From positions 1 through 64,000 of the forward strand of contig JAKATG010000002.1 of assembly GCA_021828105.1 (NCBI GenBank): DNA of 64,000 nucleotides, given 5' to 3'. Shown here in pieces: positions 8,734 through 16,970 of this stretch. Source of the stretch: Taklimakanibacter sp021828105. Its GTDB lineage: Bacteria; Pseudomonadota; Alphaproteobacteria; Rhizobiales; Aestuariivirgaceae. The position numbers were made by a program, and so were the translations under genes. How positions within the stretch are numbered: position 1 is the stretch's first letter; every line of letters starts with the position of its first letter. Below the pieces are notes generated by a model that did no database searches, was not told where the DNA came from, and saw only the letters and a list, made by a program, of their open reading frames with translations.

Positions 8734-10125
8734 TTAAGGATTGGCTAACGACATTCTCTTGGGCGCTTCCTCTATCGCCAAACCGGTACCCACTTTGGCG
8801 GGAAGCGCCGTCACAAGGCGCGCCAAGCGGGCGGCGTAAAAACCGTCAAGCCCTTGATCCTGGCCGATATTCATCGACGGCAAGCTTCGCAGATCACCCT
8901 TGGGCGTAATGAACCGGCTCTCACCCGCGACATCCTCCACCGCCAGCTTCACGCGGCCATAGTCGGGATGGCCCCCGAGAAAGCGCTCGACCTGGTCCTC
9001 GCCTTCCTCAGGCTCGAGCGAACAGGTGCAATAGATGAGGCTTCCGCCAGGCCTGACGAGTTTTGCCGCATGTGCAAGCAGGCGCGCCTGCAACTCCACG
9101 AGTTCCGCGATCTGCTGCTCGCTCTTGATGAAAGGCAGTTCCGGATGGCGGCGGATCGTGCCCGTGGCCGAGCACGGCGCGTCGAGCAGCACCGCATCAA
9201 AGAGCCGGTCCGACGGAAATTCCAGGACGTCGGCGACAACAAGCTCGGCTGCAAGCTTCAGCCGATCGAGATTCTCACTGACGCGCGCCATGCGCGGCGC
9301 CGACTGATCGACCGCCGTCACCTTGGCGCCACGTGCGGCAAGCTGCGCCGTCTTGCCGCCGGGTGCTGAACAGAGATCGAGCACCGTTCTCCCCGCAACG
9401 TCGCCCAGGAGCCGCACCGGCAAAGCGGCGGCCGCATCCTGGACCCACCAGGCGCCATCGCCGAAGCCTGGTAGACCTTCGATCGCACCCGATCTGTCCT
9501 TGAGCCGCACGGAGCCCGTCGGCAGGGCGATGCCGTTCAAGGCTTTCGCCCAAGCTTCTGGATCCGACTTGACCGAGAGATCGAGCGCCGGCTCGGCGAG
9601 ATGAGCGTGGGCGATCGCTTCGGCGATGTCGTTGCCATAGGTCTTCGTCCAGCGCCGCCACAGCCAGTCCGGCACATTGAGGCGCGGCCGGTCGATCGGC
9701 TTCACATCGACGAGCTTGCGCAACACCGCATTGATGAGATTGGCGAAGTGGCGGGCATCGCGATCCTCGCGCGCCAGCGTCACGGCAAGATCGATCACCG
9801 CATGGGCCGGCGTTTCGAGATAGAGAAGCTGCGTCGTCCCCAGAAACAGGATCAGCGCGGCATTGCCCGATTTGCGCGGCAGCTTCTTTGTGAGAAAGCG
9901 AGCGATGATCGCCTCGCTCTCGCCCTTGCGGCGCAGAGAGGTCTGCACCAGAGCCACGACGAAAGCGCGGTCGCGCGGCTCGAGACCCGCCGCATGGAGC
10001 TGCATCAAGGCATCGTCGACGGGCCGCGCGTCATCGAGAACGGCCGACAGAATGGCAAGAGCGGCGCGGCGCGCCGCCAGTCCTGCCTTGTCGTTCTTGC
10101 GATGCTTTGCCGCGCTCAGCCCCAT
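8734..10125 (-). CDS. rsmB: 16S rRNA m5C967 methyltransferase, RsmB
   Basis: 463-residue RNA methyltransferase. The N-terminal NusB-like domain (about 15-150) is followed by a Rossmann methyltransferase domain with the SAM loop SAPGGKTAQLAARGAKVTAVD, the first catalytic motif LDAPCSATGTIRRHPE and the second TCSLEPEEGEDQV; the two cysteines (PCS and TCS) are the catalytic pair of m5C RNA methylases. Its start overlaps the htpX stop by 10 bases, so translation is probably coupled to htpX. An alternative substrate within the RsmB/NOL1 family cannot be excluded, but the NusB domain favours RsmB. Confidence 0.93.
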   Translation of the reverse strand: MGLSAAKHRKNDKAGLAARRAALAILSAVLDDARPVDDALMQLHAAGLEPRDRAFVVALVQTSLRRKGESEAIIARFLTKKLPRKSGNAALILFLGTTQLLYLETPAHAVIDLAVTLAREDRDARHFANLINAVLRKLVDVKPIDRPRLNVPDWLWRRWTKTYGNDIAEAIAHAHLAEPALDLSVKSDPEAWAKALNGIALPTGSVRLKDRSGAIEGLPGFGDGAWWVQDAAAALPVRLLGDVAGRTVLDLCSAPGGKTAQLAARGAKVTAVDQSAPRMARVSENLDRLKLAAELVVADVLEFPSDRLFDAVLLDAPCSATGTIRRHPELPFIKSEQQIAELVELQARLLAHAAKLVRPGGSLIYCTCSLEPEEGEDQVERFLGGHPDYGRVKLAVEDVAGESRFITPKGDLRSLPSMNIGQDQGLDGFYAARLARLVTALPAKVGTGLAIEEAPKRMSLANP

Positions 10126-11042
10126 GGGCCCTTATTAGGACGCGCCGGTCCGCCTGACCAGGGACCGCTCGATTGCGCTTGCGGCGCCGCCCCGCCCATT
10201 TCACCGGCGATCTGCTTCAGGGCGGCGATGCGGTTCTCGGTTGCGGGATGGGTCGAGAACAGATTGTCCATGCGACGGCCCGACAGCGGATTGATGATGA
10301 ACATATGGGCGGTAGCCGGATTGGCCTCGGCCGTATCGTTCTCGACATGGTGCGCCGCATTGGAAATGCGGGCGAGCGCCGAGGCGAGCGCCATCGGCTT
10401 GCCGGAGATCTCGGCACCGGCGCGGTCGGCGGAATATTCGCGGGTGCGGCTGATCGCCATTTGCACCAGCATGGCGGCAAGCGGAGCGACGATGATCATG
10501 AGCAAGGTGCCGATCATGCCCAAGCCCCCATTGCGGTCGCGGTCGCCGCCGCCGAAGAAGAAGGCGAAATTGCCGAGCATGGAAATGGCGCCGGCGATGG
10601 TCGCCGTCACCGTCATGATCAGCGTGTCGCGGTTGCGGATATGGGCGAGCTCATGCGCCATCACGCCCTCGATCTCGTCATAGCTCAGGCTCGACAGCAG
10701 CCCTGAGGTCGCGGCGACCGCGGCATGCTCGGGATCGCGCCCGGTGGCGAAGGCGTTGGGCTGCGGGTTGTCCATGACATAGACCTTGGGCATGGGCAGT
10801 CCGGCATTGCGGGAAAGCCGCTCGATCATATCGTAGAAGTCCGGCGATGCGGCGCGGTCGATCTGGCGCGCGCCATGCATCGAGAGCACCATCTTGTCGG
10901 AATTCCAATAGGCAAAGGCGTTCATGCCGACCGAGAAGACGAGCGCGATCAGCATGCCGGTCTGGCCGCCAATGGCATAGCCAACAGCCAGGAACAGGGC
11001 CACGAGCCCCGCCAGCAGAATTCCGGTCCGCATCACATTCAT
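10116..11042 (-). CDS. htpX: Membrane zinc metalloprotease HtpX
   Basis: 308-residue inner-membrane protease of family M48 that helps clear misfolded membrane proteins. Two N-terminal helices (about 6-24 and 29-46) are followed by the zinc site H130-E-x-x-H134 in MAHELAHIRNRD, the family block MDNPQPNAFATGRDPEHAAVA before it, and the third-ligand region SRTREYSADRAGAEISG. The start at 11042 is preceded by GGAGAC with good spacing. It is the first gene of an operon with rsmB and is divergent from the SDHAF4-like gene. Low-complexity C-terminus (about 290-308). Confidence 0.95.
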   Translation of the reverse strand: MNVMRTGILLAGLVALFLAVGYAIGGQTGMLIALVFSVGMNAFAYWNSDKMVLSMHGARQIDRAASPDFYDMIERLSRNAGLPMPKVYVMDNPQPNAFATGRDPEHAAVAATSGLLSSLSYDEIEGVMAHELAHIRNRDTLIMTVTATIAGAISMLGNFAFFFGGGDRDRNGGLGMIGTLLMIIVAPLAAMLVQMAISRTREYSADRAGAEISGKPMALASALARISNAAHHVENDTAEANPATAHMFIINPLSGRRMDNLFSTHPATENRIAALKQIAGEMGGAAPQAQSSGPWSGGPARPNKGPWG

Positions 11043-11060
11043 CAAACTGTCTCCGTTGCC

Positions 11061-11090
11061 TTGCACCAGATGCAATTCAGTCCCTATATG
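11061..11090 (+). promoter_or_regulatory. Promoter of the SDHAF4-like gene, predicted leaderless
   Basis: TTGCAC (11061-11066), an 18-base spacer and TATATG (11085-11090) predict transcription start at 11097, the A of the third in-frame ATG. No Shine-Dalgarno sequence is present, which supports both a leaderless message and the choice of that ATG as start. Confidence 0.45.
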
Positions 11091-11096
11091 ATGGGT

Positions 11097-11285
11097 ATGG
11101 CTGACCTCTACGACAAGAGTGGAAAGGACCTTCCCGCGGCGGCGCAACGTGCACTTGCCGAGGCGGCCGCTCGGCGCAAGGCAGCGCAAGTGCCCGATCT
11201 TCCCAGGGAAGTTAACGGCCGCGACGGTCCGGAACCGACGCGCTTCGGCGACTGGGAAGTGAAGGGCATCGCCAGCGACTTCTAG
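11097..11285 (+). CDS. DUF1674 / SDHAF4-like small protein
   Basis: 62-residue protein ending in TRFGDWEVKGIASDF, the hallmark of the DUF1674 family, which includes the mitochondrial succinate dehydrogenase assembly factor SDHAF4. The family binds the flavinylated SDH flavoprotein and aids complex II assembly; that function for this bacterial member is inferred by homology. The N-terminal half is polar and probably disordered. ATGs at 11088 and 11091 are alternative starts; I prefer 11097 because the predicted transcript begins there. The last four bases overlap the convergent gluQ stop region. Confidence 0.85.
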   Translation: MADLYDKSGKDLPAAAQRALAEAAARRKAAQVPDLPREVNGRDGPEPTRFGDWEVKGIASDF

Positions 11286-12130
11286 AAACCCAGCGCTTTC
11301 CGGACATCCGTCGCAGACACCCCTTCCTGGCGAAGGTCGCTCAACGATCGGCTGCCGAGGCTCTTCGACAATTTGCGCCCCGCCTCGTCATTGATGAGCG
11401 CGTGATGGAAATAGCGCGGCACCGGCAAGCGCAGGAGATGCTGCAACAGGCGGTGGATCGATGTCGCGTGGAAGAGATCGCGGCCGCGCACCACATGGGT
11501 GACGCCCTGGCGCGTATCGTCGATCACGACCGCGACGTGATAGCTGGTGCCGATGTCCTTGCGCACGAGCACGACGTCGCCCCAGCCTTCCGGGCGAGCG
11601 ATCTCGTTCACCGCTGAGCCCGAGCTTTCCTCGCTGAAGGTGAGGTGTGCCGGAAGCTCGGCGAGCGCCCGGCTCATGTCGATGCGCCAGGCCGCCGGAT
11701 CGCCGCGCGCCAGGCGTTGGCTGCGGTCTTCCTTCGTCATGTGCCGACAGGTGCCGGGATAAAGCGGCTGGCCTTCGGGATCGCGCGACGCTTCGTCCCC
11801 AACTGCCCGCGCAATGTCCTGGCGCGAGCAGAAGCAGGGATAGAGGAGGCCCCGATCGCGCAAGGTCTGCTGGGCCGCGTGATAATCGCCGAGATTCGCG
11901 CTCTGGCGTAGAACCGGCTCTTCCCACTGGAGGCCGAGCCAGCCGAGATCGGCCAGCATCAGCGACGTGAGCGCGGGTGTGCAACGGATGGTGTCGATAT
12001 CCTCGATGCGCAACAGGAAGCGGCCTTCCGTCGCGCGCGCCATCTTCTCATTCAGCAGGGCCGAAAAAGCATGGCCCAGATGCAAGCGGCCATTGGGGCT
12101 GGGGGCGAAACGGAAAACGGGTGGGCTCAT
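11282..12130 (-). CDS. gluQ: Glutamyl-Q tRNA(Asp) synthetase
   Basis: 282-residue paralogue of the glutamyl-tRNA synthetase catalytic domain that attaches glutamate to queuosine in tRNA(Asp). Visible motifs are RFAPSPNGRLHLGHAFSA (HIGH region), the zinc-ligand region YPCFCSRQDIA with a later YPGTCRHM, and GRKLSKSLGSR (KMSKS-like). The anticodon-binding domain of true GluRS is absent, which is why the length is below 300. It is divergent from the AlkA-like gene with about 38 bases between starts. Confidence 0.93.
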   Translation of the reverse strand: MSPPVFRFAPSPNGRLHLGHAFSALLNEKMARATEGRFLLRIEDIDTIRCTPALTSLMLADLGWLGLQWEEPVLRQSANLGDYHAAQQTLRDRGLLYPCFCSRQDIARAVGDEASRDPEGQPLYPGTCRHMTKEDRSQRLARGDPAAWRIDMSRALAELPAHLTFSEESSGSAVNEIARPEGWGDVVLVRKDIGTSYHVAVVIDDTRQGVTHVVRGRDLFHATSIHRLLQHLLRLPVPRYFHHALINDEAGRKLSKSLGSRSLSDLRQEGVSATDVRKALGF

Positions 12131-12155
12131 GACTATTCTTGGTTTCGGGATGCTC

Positions 12156-12161
12156 TATAAC
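12156..12161 (+). promoter_or_regulatory. -10 element of the AlkA-like gene
   Basis: TATAAC ends 8 bases before the ATG at 12169, so transcription would start at 12168-12169. No Shine-Dalgarno sequence and no clear -35 hexamer are seen. It sits between the divergent gluQ and glycosylase starts. Confidence 0.4.
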
Positions 12162-12168
12162 ACGCGCC

Positions 12169-12813
12169 ATGCACAGGACCATCGAGAGCGAAGCCGACCT
12201 GGTCGAAGGGGTGGAGTGGCTGCTCACCCATGAGCCGCGTTTCTCCCGCGTCATCGGCGCGACCGGCCTGCCGCCGCTCAGGCGGGCGCCGGGCGGGCTG
12301 CCGGGCCTCTTGCGCATCGTCACCGAGCAGATGATCTCGCTCCGGGCGGCGGATGCGATCTGGCGCAGGATCGAGCGCGAGCTGGCGCCGCTCGACCCGC
12401 AGGCGATCCTGCGGCGCCGGCATGCGACGCTCATGAAGCTCGGCCTCTCCGGCGCCAAGAGCCGCACCTTCCATGCCCTGGCGCGGGCCGCCCATAGAGG
12501 CGAGTTCAGGGTCGATTCGCTCCATCTTCATTCCGACGAAGAGGCGATCGCGGCGCTCACCGCCCTCCCCGGCATCGGGCCCTGGACCGCCGATATCTAT
12601 GTGCTCTCCTGCCTCGGCCGGGCCGATGCTTGGCCGACCGGGGATCTGGCGCTCCAGGCCTCGGCCGCCGACCTCTTCGGGCTCACGAAAAGGCCGGATT
12701 CCCGTGCCATGCTGTCTTTGGCCGAAACTTGGCGACCTTGGCGGTCGATCGCCGCGAGGCTGCTCTGGGCTCACTACCGCAGTCTCAAGGGCCTGCCGCA
12801 GGCGGTGTCCTAG
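12169..12813 (+). CDS. DNA-3-methyladenine glycosylase, AlkA-like (HhH-GPD)
   Basis: 214-residue base-excision repair glycosylase of the helix-hairpin-helix GPD superfamily, which removes alkylated purines such as 3-methyladenine. The hairpin and catalytic motif are LPGIGPWTADIYVLSCL followed by the catalytic aspartate in WPTGDLALQ. The N-terminal block GLLRIVTEQMISLRAADAIW matches the start of the domain. It lacks the N-terminal beta domain of E. coli AlkA, as many short bacterial homologues do. The ATG at 12169 is chosen from the -10 position; a TTG at 12139 is open in frame but less likely. Confidence 0.9.
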   Translation: MHRTIESEADLVEGVEWLLTHEPRFSRVIGATGLPPLRRAPGGLPGLLRIVTEQMISLRAADAIWRRIERELAPLDPQAILRRRHATLMKLGLSGAKSRTFHALARAAHRGEFRVDSLHLHSDEEAIAALTALPGIGPWTADIYVLSCLGRADAWPTGDLALQASAADLFGLTKRPDSRAMLSLAETWRPWRSIAARLLWAHYRSLKGLPQAVS

Positions 12814-12831
12814 AGACTGTCATAAAGGGCC

Positions 12832-12861
12832 TTCACAGCCCTGACACACAAGATGTAGAAT
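12832..12861 (+). promoter_or_regulatory. Promoter of the HNH gene
   Basis: TTCACA (12832-12837), an 18-base spacer, then TAGAAT (12856-12861). Predicted start at about 12868, two bases before the ATG at 12870, again with no Shine-Dalgarno sequence. Confidence 0.45.
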
Positions 12862-12869
12862 ATGAACCC

Positions 12870-13454
12870 ATGTTACAGGAGGACGGTGCCGGAGCTCACC
12901 ATCCAACCATATCTCCGGAAGCATGCCCCGCATTGGTGCTGAATGCGGATTACAGGCCTCTGAGCTATTATCCACTGTCGCTCTGGAGCTGGCAGGATGC
13001 CATCAAGGCGGTGTTCCTCGACCGTGTGAACATCGTCTCGGAGTATGAGCGCGTCGTGCGCAGCCCCGCTTTCGAGATGCGCATCCCTTCCGTCGTCTCC
13101 CTCAAGACCTATGTGAAGCCGGCGCGCAACCCCGCTTTCACCCGGTTCAATCTGTTCCTGCGCGACCGCTTCACCTGCCAATATTGCGGCGACCGCCGCG
13201 ACCTCACCTTCGACCATGTCGTCCCGCGCTCGAAAGGCGGCCAGACGACCTGGGACAATGTCGTCACCGCCTGCTCGCCCTGCAATCTCAGGAAGGGCGG
13301 GCAATTGCCGCGCGAGGCGGAAATGTGGCCGGCCCATAAACCGATCCGGCCGACCATCAGCCAGCTCCATGCCAATGGGCGGATGTTTCCGCCCAATTTC
13401 TTGCATGACAGCTGGCAGGACTATCTCTACTGGGATACCGAGCTGGAGCCTTAA
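12870..13454 (+). CDS. HNH endonuclease family protein
   Basis: 194-residue protein with an HNH fold in the second half: CQYCGDRRDLTFDHVVPRSK, then a second zinc pair in CSPCNLRKG, with the catalytic DHVVPRSKGG block between. The N-terminal part (ALVLNADYRPLSYYPLSLWS) is the conserved cap of the chromosomally encoded HNH family found across alphaproteobacteria and cyanobacteria. Its cellular role is not established; it is not attached to a restriction or phage module here, so a housekeeping nucleic-acid role is more likely. The frame is open upstream but homologues start near here. Confidence 0.88.
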   Translation: MLQEDGAGAHHPTISPEACPALVLNADYRPLSYYPLSLWSWQDAIKAVFLDRVNIVSEYERVVRSPAFEMRIPSVVSLKTYVKPARNPAFTRFNLFLRDRFTCQYCGDRRDLTFDHVVPRSKGGQTTWDNVVTACSPCNLRKGGQLPREAEMWPAHKPIRPTISQLHANGRMFPPNFLHDSWQDYLYWDTELEP

Positions 13455-13461
13455 TCGGTCG

Positions 13462-13926
13462 TCAGCCGTGTCTTGATGCGCCTCTAAGCGCGACAGCCGC
13501 GAGCGCCGCACAGATCACCGCATTCCAGCCTGCGAGCGACAGACCCAGGATCCGGATCGCCGCCTCATCGCAGCGCACCACCGGCTCGTTGGTGAGGGTC
13601 GGCAGGCCATCGCCCAGGGCGCCGCCGCAGGTGTCGGGCCCCGGCCAGAACTTCCATTCGGCGCCGGCGTGATAAATGCCGAAGATGCTGTTGGCGATGA
13701 GGATGAGCGCCAAGAGCAGGAGTCCGAAGCGGGCGATGCCGGCGTTGCTGCGCGCGATGCCGGCGAAAATGAGGCTCAAGGGGATCACCGCATAATAGGC
13801 CCAGCGCTGCTGCAGGCAGAGCGGACAGGGTGCATAGCCCGCCCATTGAAACAGGAACGCGCCGATGATCGTCAGCAGGCTGACGATGAATATGATCAGC
13901 AAGGCACTGCGCTGGGTGATCATCAT
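13462..13926 (-). CDS. dsbB: Disulfide bond formation protein B
   Basis: 154-residue inner-membrane quinone reductase family member that reoxidises DsbA. Four hydrophobic helices are visible (about 8-30, 42-60, 65-83, 128-148). The first cysteine pair is the CPLC in YAPCPLCLQQRW and the second periplasmic pair appears as C100 and C119 (DTCGGALG, VVRCDEAA). Length is normal. It follows the YqaA-family gene on the same strand by 8 bases, an arrangement common in Hyphomicrobiales. Confidence 0.93.
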   Translation of the reverse strand: MMITQRSALLIIFIVSLLTIIGAFLFQWAGYAPCPLCLQQRWAYYAVIPLSLIFAGIARSNAGIARFGLLLLALILIANSIFGIYHAGAEWKFWPGPDTCGGALGDGLPTLTNEPVVRCDEAAIRILGLSLAGWNAVICAALAAVALRGASRHG

Positions 13927-13934
13927 TGTCTAAA

Positions 13935-14543
13935 TCAACAGGCGGCGAGCGCGCCCCCTCCGAGATACTTGGCGGCGAAGTAGAGCAGGATGAGTATGGC
14001 GGCGGCAAGGCCGGCGATCAGGCCCAGGCGCTTCTCGATGAAGTGGCGGATCGGTTCGCCATAGCGGCGCATGGCCCAGGCGAGCGCCATGAAGCGGGCA
14101 CCCCTGGCGATGATGCAGGAGAGGACAAAGAAGCCGAAGCTGATCTGGACGACGCCCGCCAGGATGGTGACGACCTTGATCGGCGGCAAATGGGCGAGAC
14201 CCGACGTCACCAGGAGCAGCATGATCGTGTCTTCGCCGGTGCATTGGCGCAATTGCTCGAACTCGTCGAGCTTGCCGTAAAAATCGAGCACCGGACGCGC
14301 CAGCGCGTCATAGGCAAAAAGCCCGAGGAAATATCCGGCAATGCCGCCCAAGGTCGAGGCCACGGTCGCCACGATGGCGTAGCGATAGGCGCGCTCGGGC
14401 CGCGCCAGCGCCATAGGCAGATAGAGGACATCTGCAGGGATCAAGAAGACCGAGCTCTCGATGAAAGCGATGACGGCAAGCCATATTTCCGCCGTCTTGC
14501 GGGCGGCGAGCGACAAGGTCCAGTCATAAAGGGCACGAAGCAT
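13935..14543 (-). CDS. YqaA family membrane protein (DedA/SNARE-associated fold)
   Basis: 202-residue inner-membrane protein resembling YqaA, a distant branch of the DedA superfamily thought to act as lipid or ion transporters/scramblases. Typical sequences are IAFIESSVFLIPADVLYLPM near the N-terminus, GGIAGYFLGLFAYDA, and the late helix ILILLYFAAKYLGG. A central loop holds charged residues. No catalytic motif exists to define the function. It is followed by dsbB, which may imply co-expression for envelope maintenance (inference). Confidence 0.88.
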   Translation of the reverse strand: MLRALYDWTLSLAARKTAEIWLAVIAFIESSVFLIPADVLYLPMALARPERAYRYAIVATVASTLGGIAGYFLGLFAYDALARPVLDFYGKLDEFEQLRQCTGEDTIMLLLVTSGLAHLPPIKVVTILAGVVQISFGFFVLSCIIARGARFMALAWAMRRYGEPIRHFIEKRLGLIAGLAAAILILLYFAAKYLGGGALAAC

Positions 14544-14592
14544 GAAGGGGAGGTGTGTAGCGGCGTTGAGCTTTTCCGTCGAGGCTTATCTT

Positions 14593-15165
14593 TTAGCGTG
14601 GGTCATGGGCGTGATCAGCGATCAGACGCTGCGCCAGTCTGCGATCGAAAGCGGCGGGACGCATGAAGATCGACAGGTCATTGACACGCAGCACTTCGCG
14701 AGCGAGGCCCGCGGCCGCCTGGTAATGAGGCCGCGATGCATAATCGTGGAAGGCGATAAAGGCGCGCTCGCCACAATGGAGCAGAACTTGCCCGAAACAA
14801 GCGAGGCGGAAACGCCCGTCGATCAGATAGAGATCGGCTTCGGCGAGACGCGGATCTCCCCACATGCTCGAATGATAGAGCGGCCAGCGGTCGCGTGAAG
14901 TCTCGCTTTTGGGAAAGCCCCATTCGCCGGTTTCGCCGATGTCGACATAAGAGAGCGTGGGCGTGAGGCGCGTCTTCCTTTCGCGGCAAGCCTCGGCCAC
15001 CCGATCGAGCCAGCTTTGCGATGAATCGAAAGCGACCACCCAATCCTTCACTTGCGCCGCCGCTTGCACGGTGCTGGCGCCCGAGCCGAACTCCACATAG
15101 CGCTCGGCACAACGGATGAAACCGTCGAACGTCTTCCACTCGTCTGGCGCCATGGTGATGTGCAC
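14593..15165 (-). CDS. Unknown protein with Rossmann-type motif
   Basis: About 190 residues. The N-terminal third has RYVEFGSGASTVQAA followed by WVVAFDSSQSWLDRV, which looks like motif I and the acidic motif II of a class I SAM-dependent methyltransferase or a related Rossmann protein; ADLYLIDGRFR further on resembles motif IV. I do not recognise a named family. I place the start at the GTG at 15165, preceded by GAGGAG at 10 bases; the frame also opens with a TTG at 15183 that overlaps the arfB stop. It is downstream of arfB on the same strand and may be co-transcribed. Confidence 0.7.
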   Translation of the reverse strand: MHITMAPDEWKTFDGFIRCAERYVEFGSGASTVQAAAQVKDWVVAFDSSQSWLDRVAEACRERKTRLTPTLSYVDIGETGEWGFPKSETSRDRWPLYHSSMWGDPRLAEADLYLIDGRFRLACFGQVLLHCGERAFIAFHDYASRPHYQAAAGLAREVLRVNDLSIFMRPAAFDRRLAQRLIADHAHDPR

Positions 15166-15179
15166 GAAGAATGCTCTCC

Positions 15180-15599
15180 TCAATCGAAGGCGGGACGCAC
15201 GCGGCGCAGAGATTTGACCCGGGACGTGCGCGCCTTGGCGTCGAGCCGGCGCTGTTTGGACGCCTTGGTCGGCCTGGTGGCGATGCGCTTCTTGGGCCTG
15301 ACTGCGGCGCGCTTCAGAAGGGCGGTAAGGCGGCCCAAGGCTTCGGCGCGATTGCGCTCCTGCGAGCGATGCGTGTCGGCGGTGATGACGAGGACATTGT
15401 CGAGGGTGAGCTGGCGCCCGGCCAGAAGCTGCAAACGCTGCATCATGTCGAGCGGCAGATCGGCGCGCTTGAGATCGCAGCGCAACTCGACCGCGGTCGA
15501 AACCTTGTTGACATTCTGGCCGCCGGGACCGGAAGCGCGGATGAAGCGCTCGCTGAGCGCGTCGTCAGGGATGGATAGGGTGGCCGTGATGCGGATCAT
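15180..15599 (-). CDS. arfB: Alternative ribosome-rescue factor ArfB
   Basis: 139-residue peptidyl-tRNA hydrolase that frees stalled ribosomes lacking a stop codon. The catalytic GGQ is present in RASGPGGQNVNKVSTAVELR, the family signature of ArfB/ICT1, and the C-terminus is a basic tail (KKRIATRPTKASKQRR) that enters the empty mRNA channel. It lacks the codon-recognition domains of RF1/RF2, as expected. In some alphaproteobacteria ArfB backs up tmRNA; that is known of the family, not shown here. Confidence 0.93.
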   Translation of the reverse strand: MIRITATLSIPDDALSERFIRASGPGGQNVNKVSTAVELRCDLKRADLPLDMMQRLQLLAGRQLTLDNVLVITADTHRSQERNRAEALGRLTALLKRAAVRPKKRIATRPTKASKQRRLDAKARTSRVKSLRRVRPAFD

Positions 15600-15636
15600 C
15601 GCGGCAATCTAGCGCGATTCCGCCTCAAGGTAAGAG

Positions 15637-15670
15637 AGACCTTCTCCCACAGGTGTTCGGGAAAAGGTCT
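15637..15670 (-). terminator. Hairpin after the 15681-16076 gene
   Basis: AGACCTT-c-TCCC (15637-15648) pairs with GGGA-a-AAGGTCT (15659-15670), giving an 11-pair stem with one internal mismatch, 11 bases beyond the stop of the minus-strand gene at 15681. No long U-run follows. It also sits upstream of arfB. Confidence 0.45.
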
Positions 15671-15680
15671 CATGCTTTCG

Positions 15681-16076
15681 TCAGGCCGCAACAGCCTTTC
15701 GGCGCAGCGCGACATATTGCAGCTCGCCCAGAACCGCCACCACGACGGCCTGTACGAGCACGAAGGCATAGCCCAGCGCATTGGGCGCGATCAGGCCGCT
15801 CACCAGCAGGACGAGCGAGCTTAAGGTCCACAGCGCATTGCAGGCGATGATGAACCATACGGGCTTCACCGGAATGACAGGCCGGCCCGCGATGATGGCG
15901 ACGAAGAGGACATAGGGCACGAGAATGAGGCCGGCCTCGAAAATAAGGCCGCCCGGAATGGCGAGCAGCCCTGAGAGGAAGCTCGCGCCGAGAATCATCA
16001 GGGCGCCGGTGGCGCCGCTGGCAATGGCATCGGCGATCAGGACATAGCGCAGGAATTGGGGATGGCTGGTCGACAT
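15681..16076 (-). CDS. Unknown four-helix membrane protein
   Basis: 131-residue protein made almost wholly of four hydrophobic segments (about 10-32, 40-62, 70-90, 96-120) separated by short loops, with a basic C-terminus. No catalytic motif is visible and I do not recognise the family. The ATG at 16076 has a strong AAAGGAG ribosome-binding site seven bases away. It is divergent from an XRE-type regulator with a short shared promoter region, so it is probably that regulator's target. Confidence 0.75.
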   Translation of the reverse strand: MSTSHPQFLRYVLIADAIASGATGALMILGASFLSGLLAIPGGLIFEAGLILVPYVLFVAIIAGRPVIPVKPVWFIIACNALWTLSSLVLLVSGLIAPNALGYAFVLVQAVVVAVLGELQYVALRRKAVAA

Positions 16077-16133
16077 GGTCGTCTCCTTTCTTCGATAGGT
16101 CCATGATGGAAAGGAGAGAGAGGCAAGTCGATT

Positions 16134-16144
16134 ACCTCTGAGGT
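16134..16144. promoter_or_regulatory. Candidate operator between divergent genes
   Basis: A perfect 11-base inverted repeat, ACCTC-T-GAGGT, lies in the roughly 100-base gap between the membrane-protein gene (start 16076) and the XRE regulator (start 16182). Its position fits an autoregulatory site for the regulator. Binding is inferred from position and symmetry only. Confidence 0.35.
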
Positions 16145-16181
16145 CATGGAGATGCCTTTGTCCATGGGGTATCGTCCGGGT

Positions 16182-16964
16182 ATGAGCGAAGCGGCAAAGA
16201 CATTCGGCGAGCAGTTGCGCGACTGGCGGACAAGGCGGCGGCTGAGCCAGCTCGATCTTGCCGGCGAGGCGGAGATCTCGACCCGCCATCTGAGCTTCAT
16301 CGAGACCGGCCGCTCGGTGCCGTCGCGCGGCATGGTGCTGAAGCTCGCCGAGGTGATCGACCTGCCCTTGCGCGAGCGCAATATGCTGCTGCTCGCGGCG
16401 GGTTATGCGCCGGCCTTTGCCGAACGGAAGCTCGACGACCCCTCGCTCGCCGCGGCGCGCCAGGCGATCGACCTCATCCTCAAGGGCCACGCGCCCTATC
16501 CGGCGCTTGCCATCGACCGGCACTGGACCCTCATTGCGGCCAATGACACGGCGATGAAGCTGATGGGGGGCGTCGCGGCCCACCTCGCCCAGCCGCCGGT
16601 CAATGTCCTGCGCCTCAGCCTGCATCCCGAAGGCCTCAGCACCCGCATCGAGAATTTGAGCGAATGGCGGGCGCATCTTCTCGACCGCCTGCGCCGGCAG
16701 ATCGACGTGACCGGCGATCCGGTCCTCATCGCCCTCCTCGCCGAGCTTGCCGCCTATCCGCATCCCGCGAGCGCCCGGCCGCATGCCGATTATGGCGGCG
16801 TCGTGGTGCCGCTCCGCCTCAAAGCGGGAGAGGACGTCCTCTCCTTCCTCTCCACCACCACGGTGTTCGGGACGCCGGTCGATGTGACCTTGTCGGAACT
16901 GGCGCTGGAAAGCCTCTTCCCGGCCGATCCCGAAACCGCCCGGGCCTTGCACGCCCTCGTGTGA
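16182..16964 (+). CDS. XRE-family regulator with MmyB-like ligand domain
   Basis: 260-residue transcription regulator. The N-terminal helix-turn-helix covers about 8-62 (LRDWRTRRRLSQLDLAGEAE, then ISTRHLSFIETGRSVPSRGM), followed by the MmyB-like domain (about 90-255), a PAS-like pocket reported to bind fatty acids in a Streptomyces homologue. Members in alphaproteobacteria usually act as repressors of a neighbouring gene. I chose ATG 16182 because family members begin MSEAAxTFGxQLR; an ATG at 16146 would add 12 residues without a better ribosome-binding site. It is divergent from the unknown membrane protein. Confidence 0.87.
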   Translation: MSEAAKTFGEQLRDWRTRRRLSQLDLAGEAEISTRHLSFIETGRSVPSRGMVLKLAEVIDLPLRERNMLLLAAGYAPAFAERKLDDPSLAAARQAIDLILKGHAPYPALAIDRHWTLIAANDTAMKLMGGVAAHLAQPPVNVLRLSLHPEGLSTRIENLSEWRAHLLDRLRRQIDVTGDPVLIALLAELAAYPHPASARPHADYGGVVVPLRLKAGEDVLSFLSTTTVFGTPVDVTLSELALESLFPADPETARALHALV

Positions 16965-16970
16965 GCGCGA

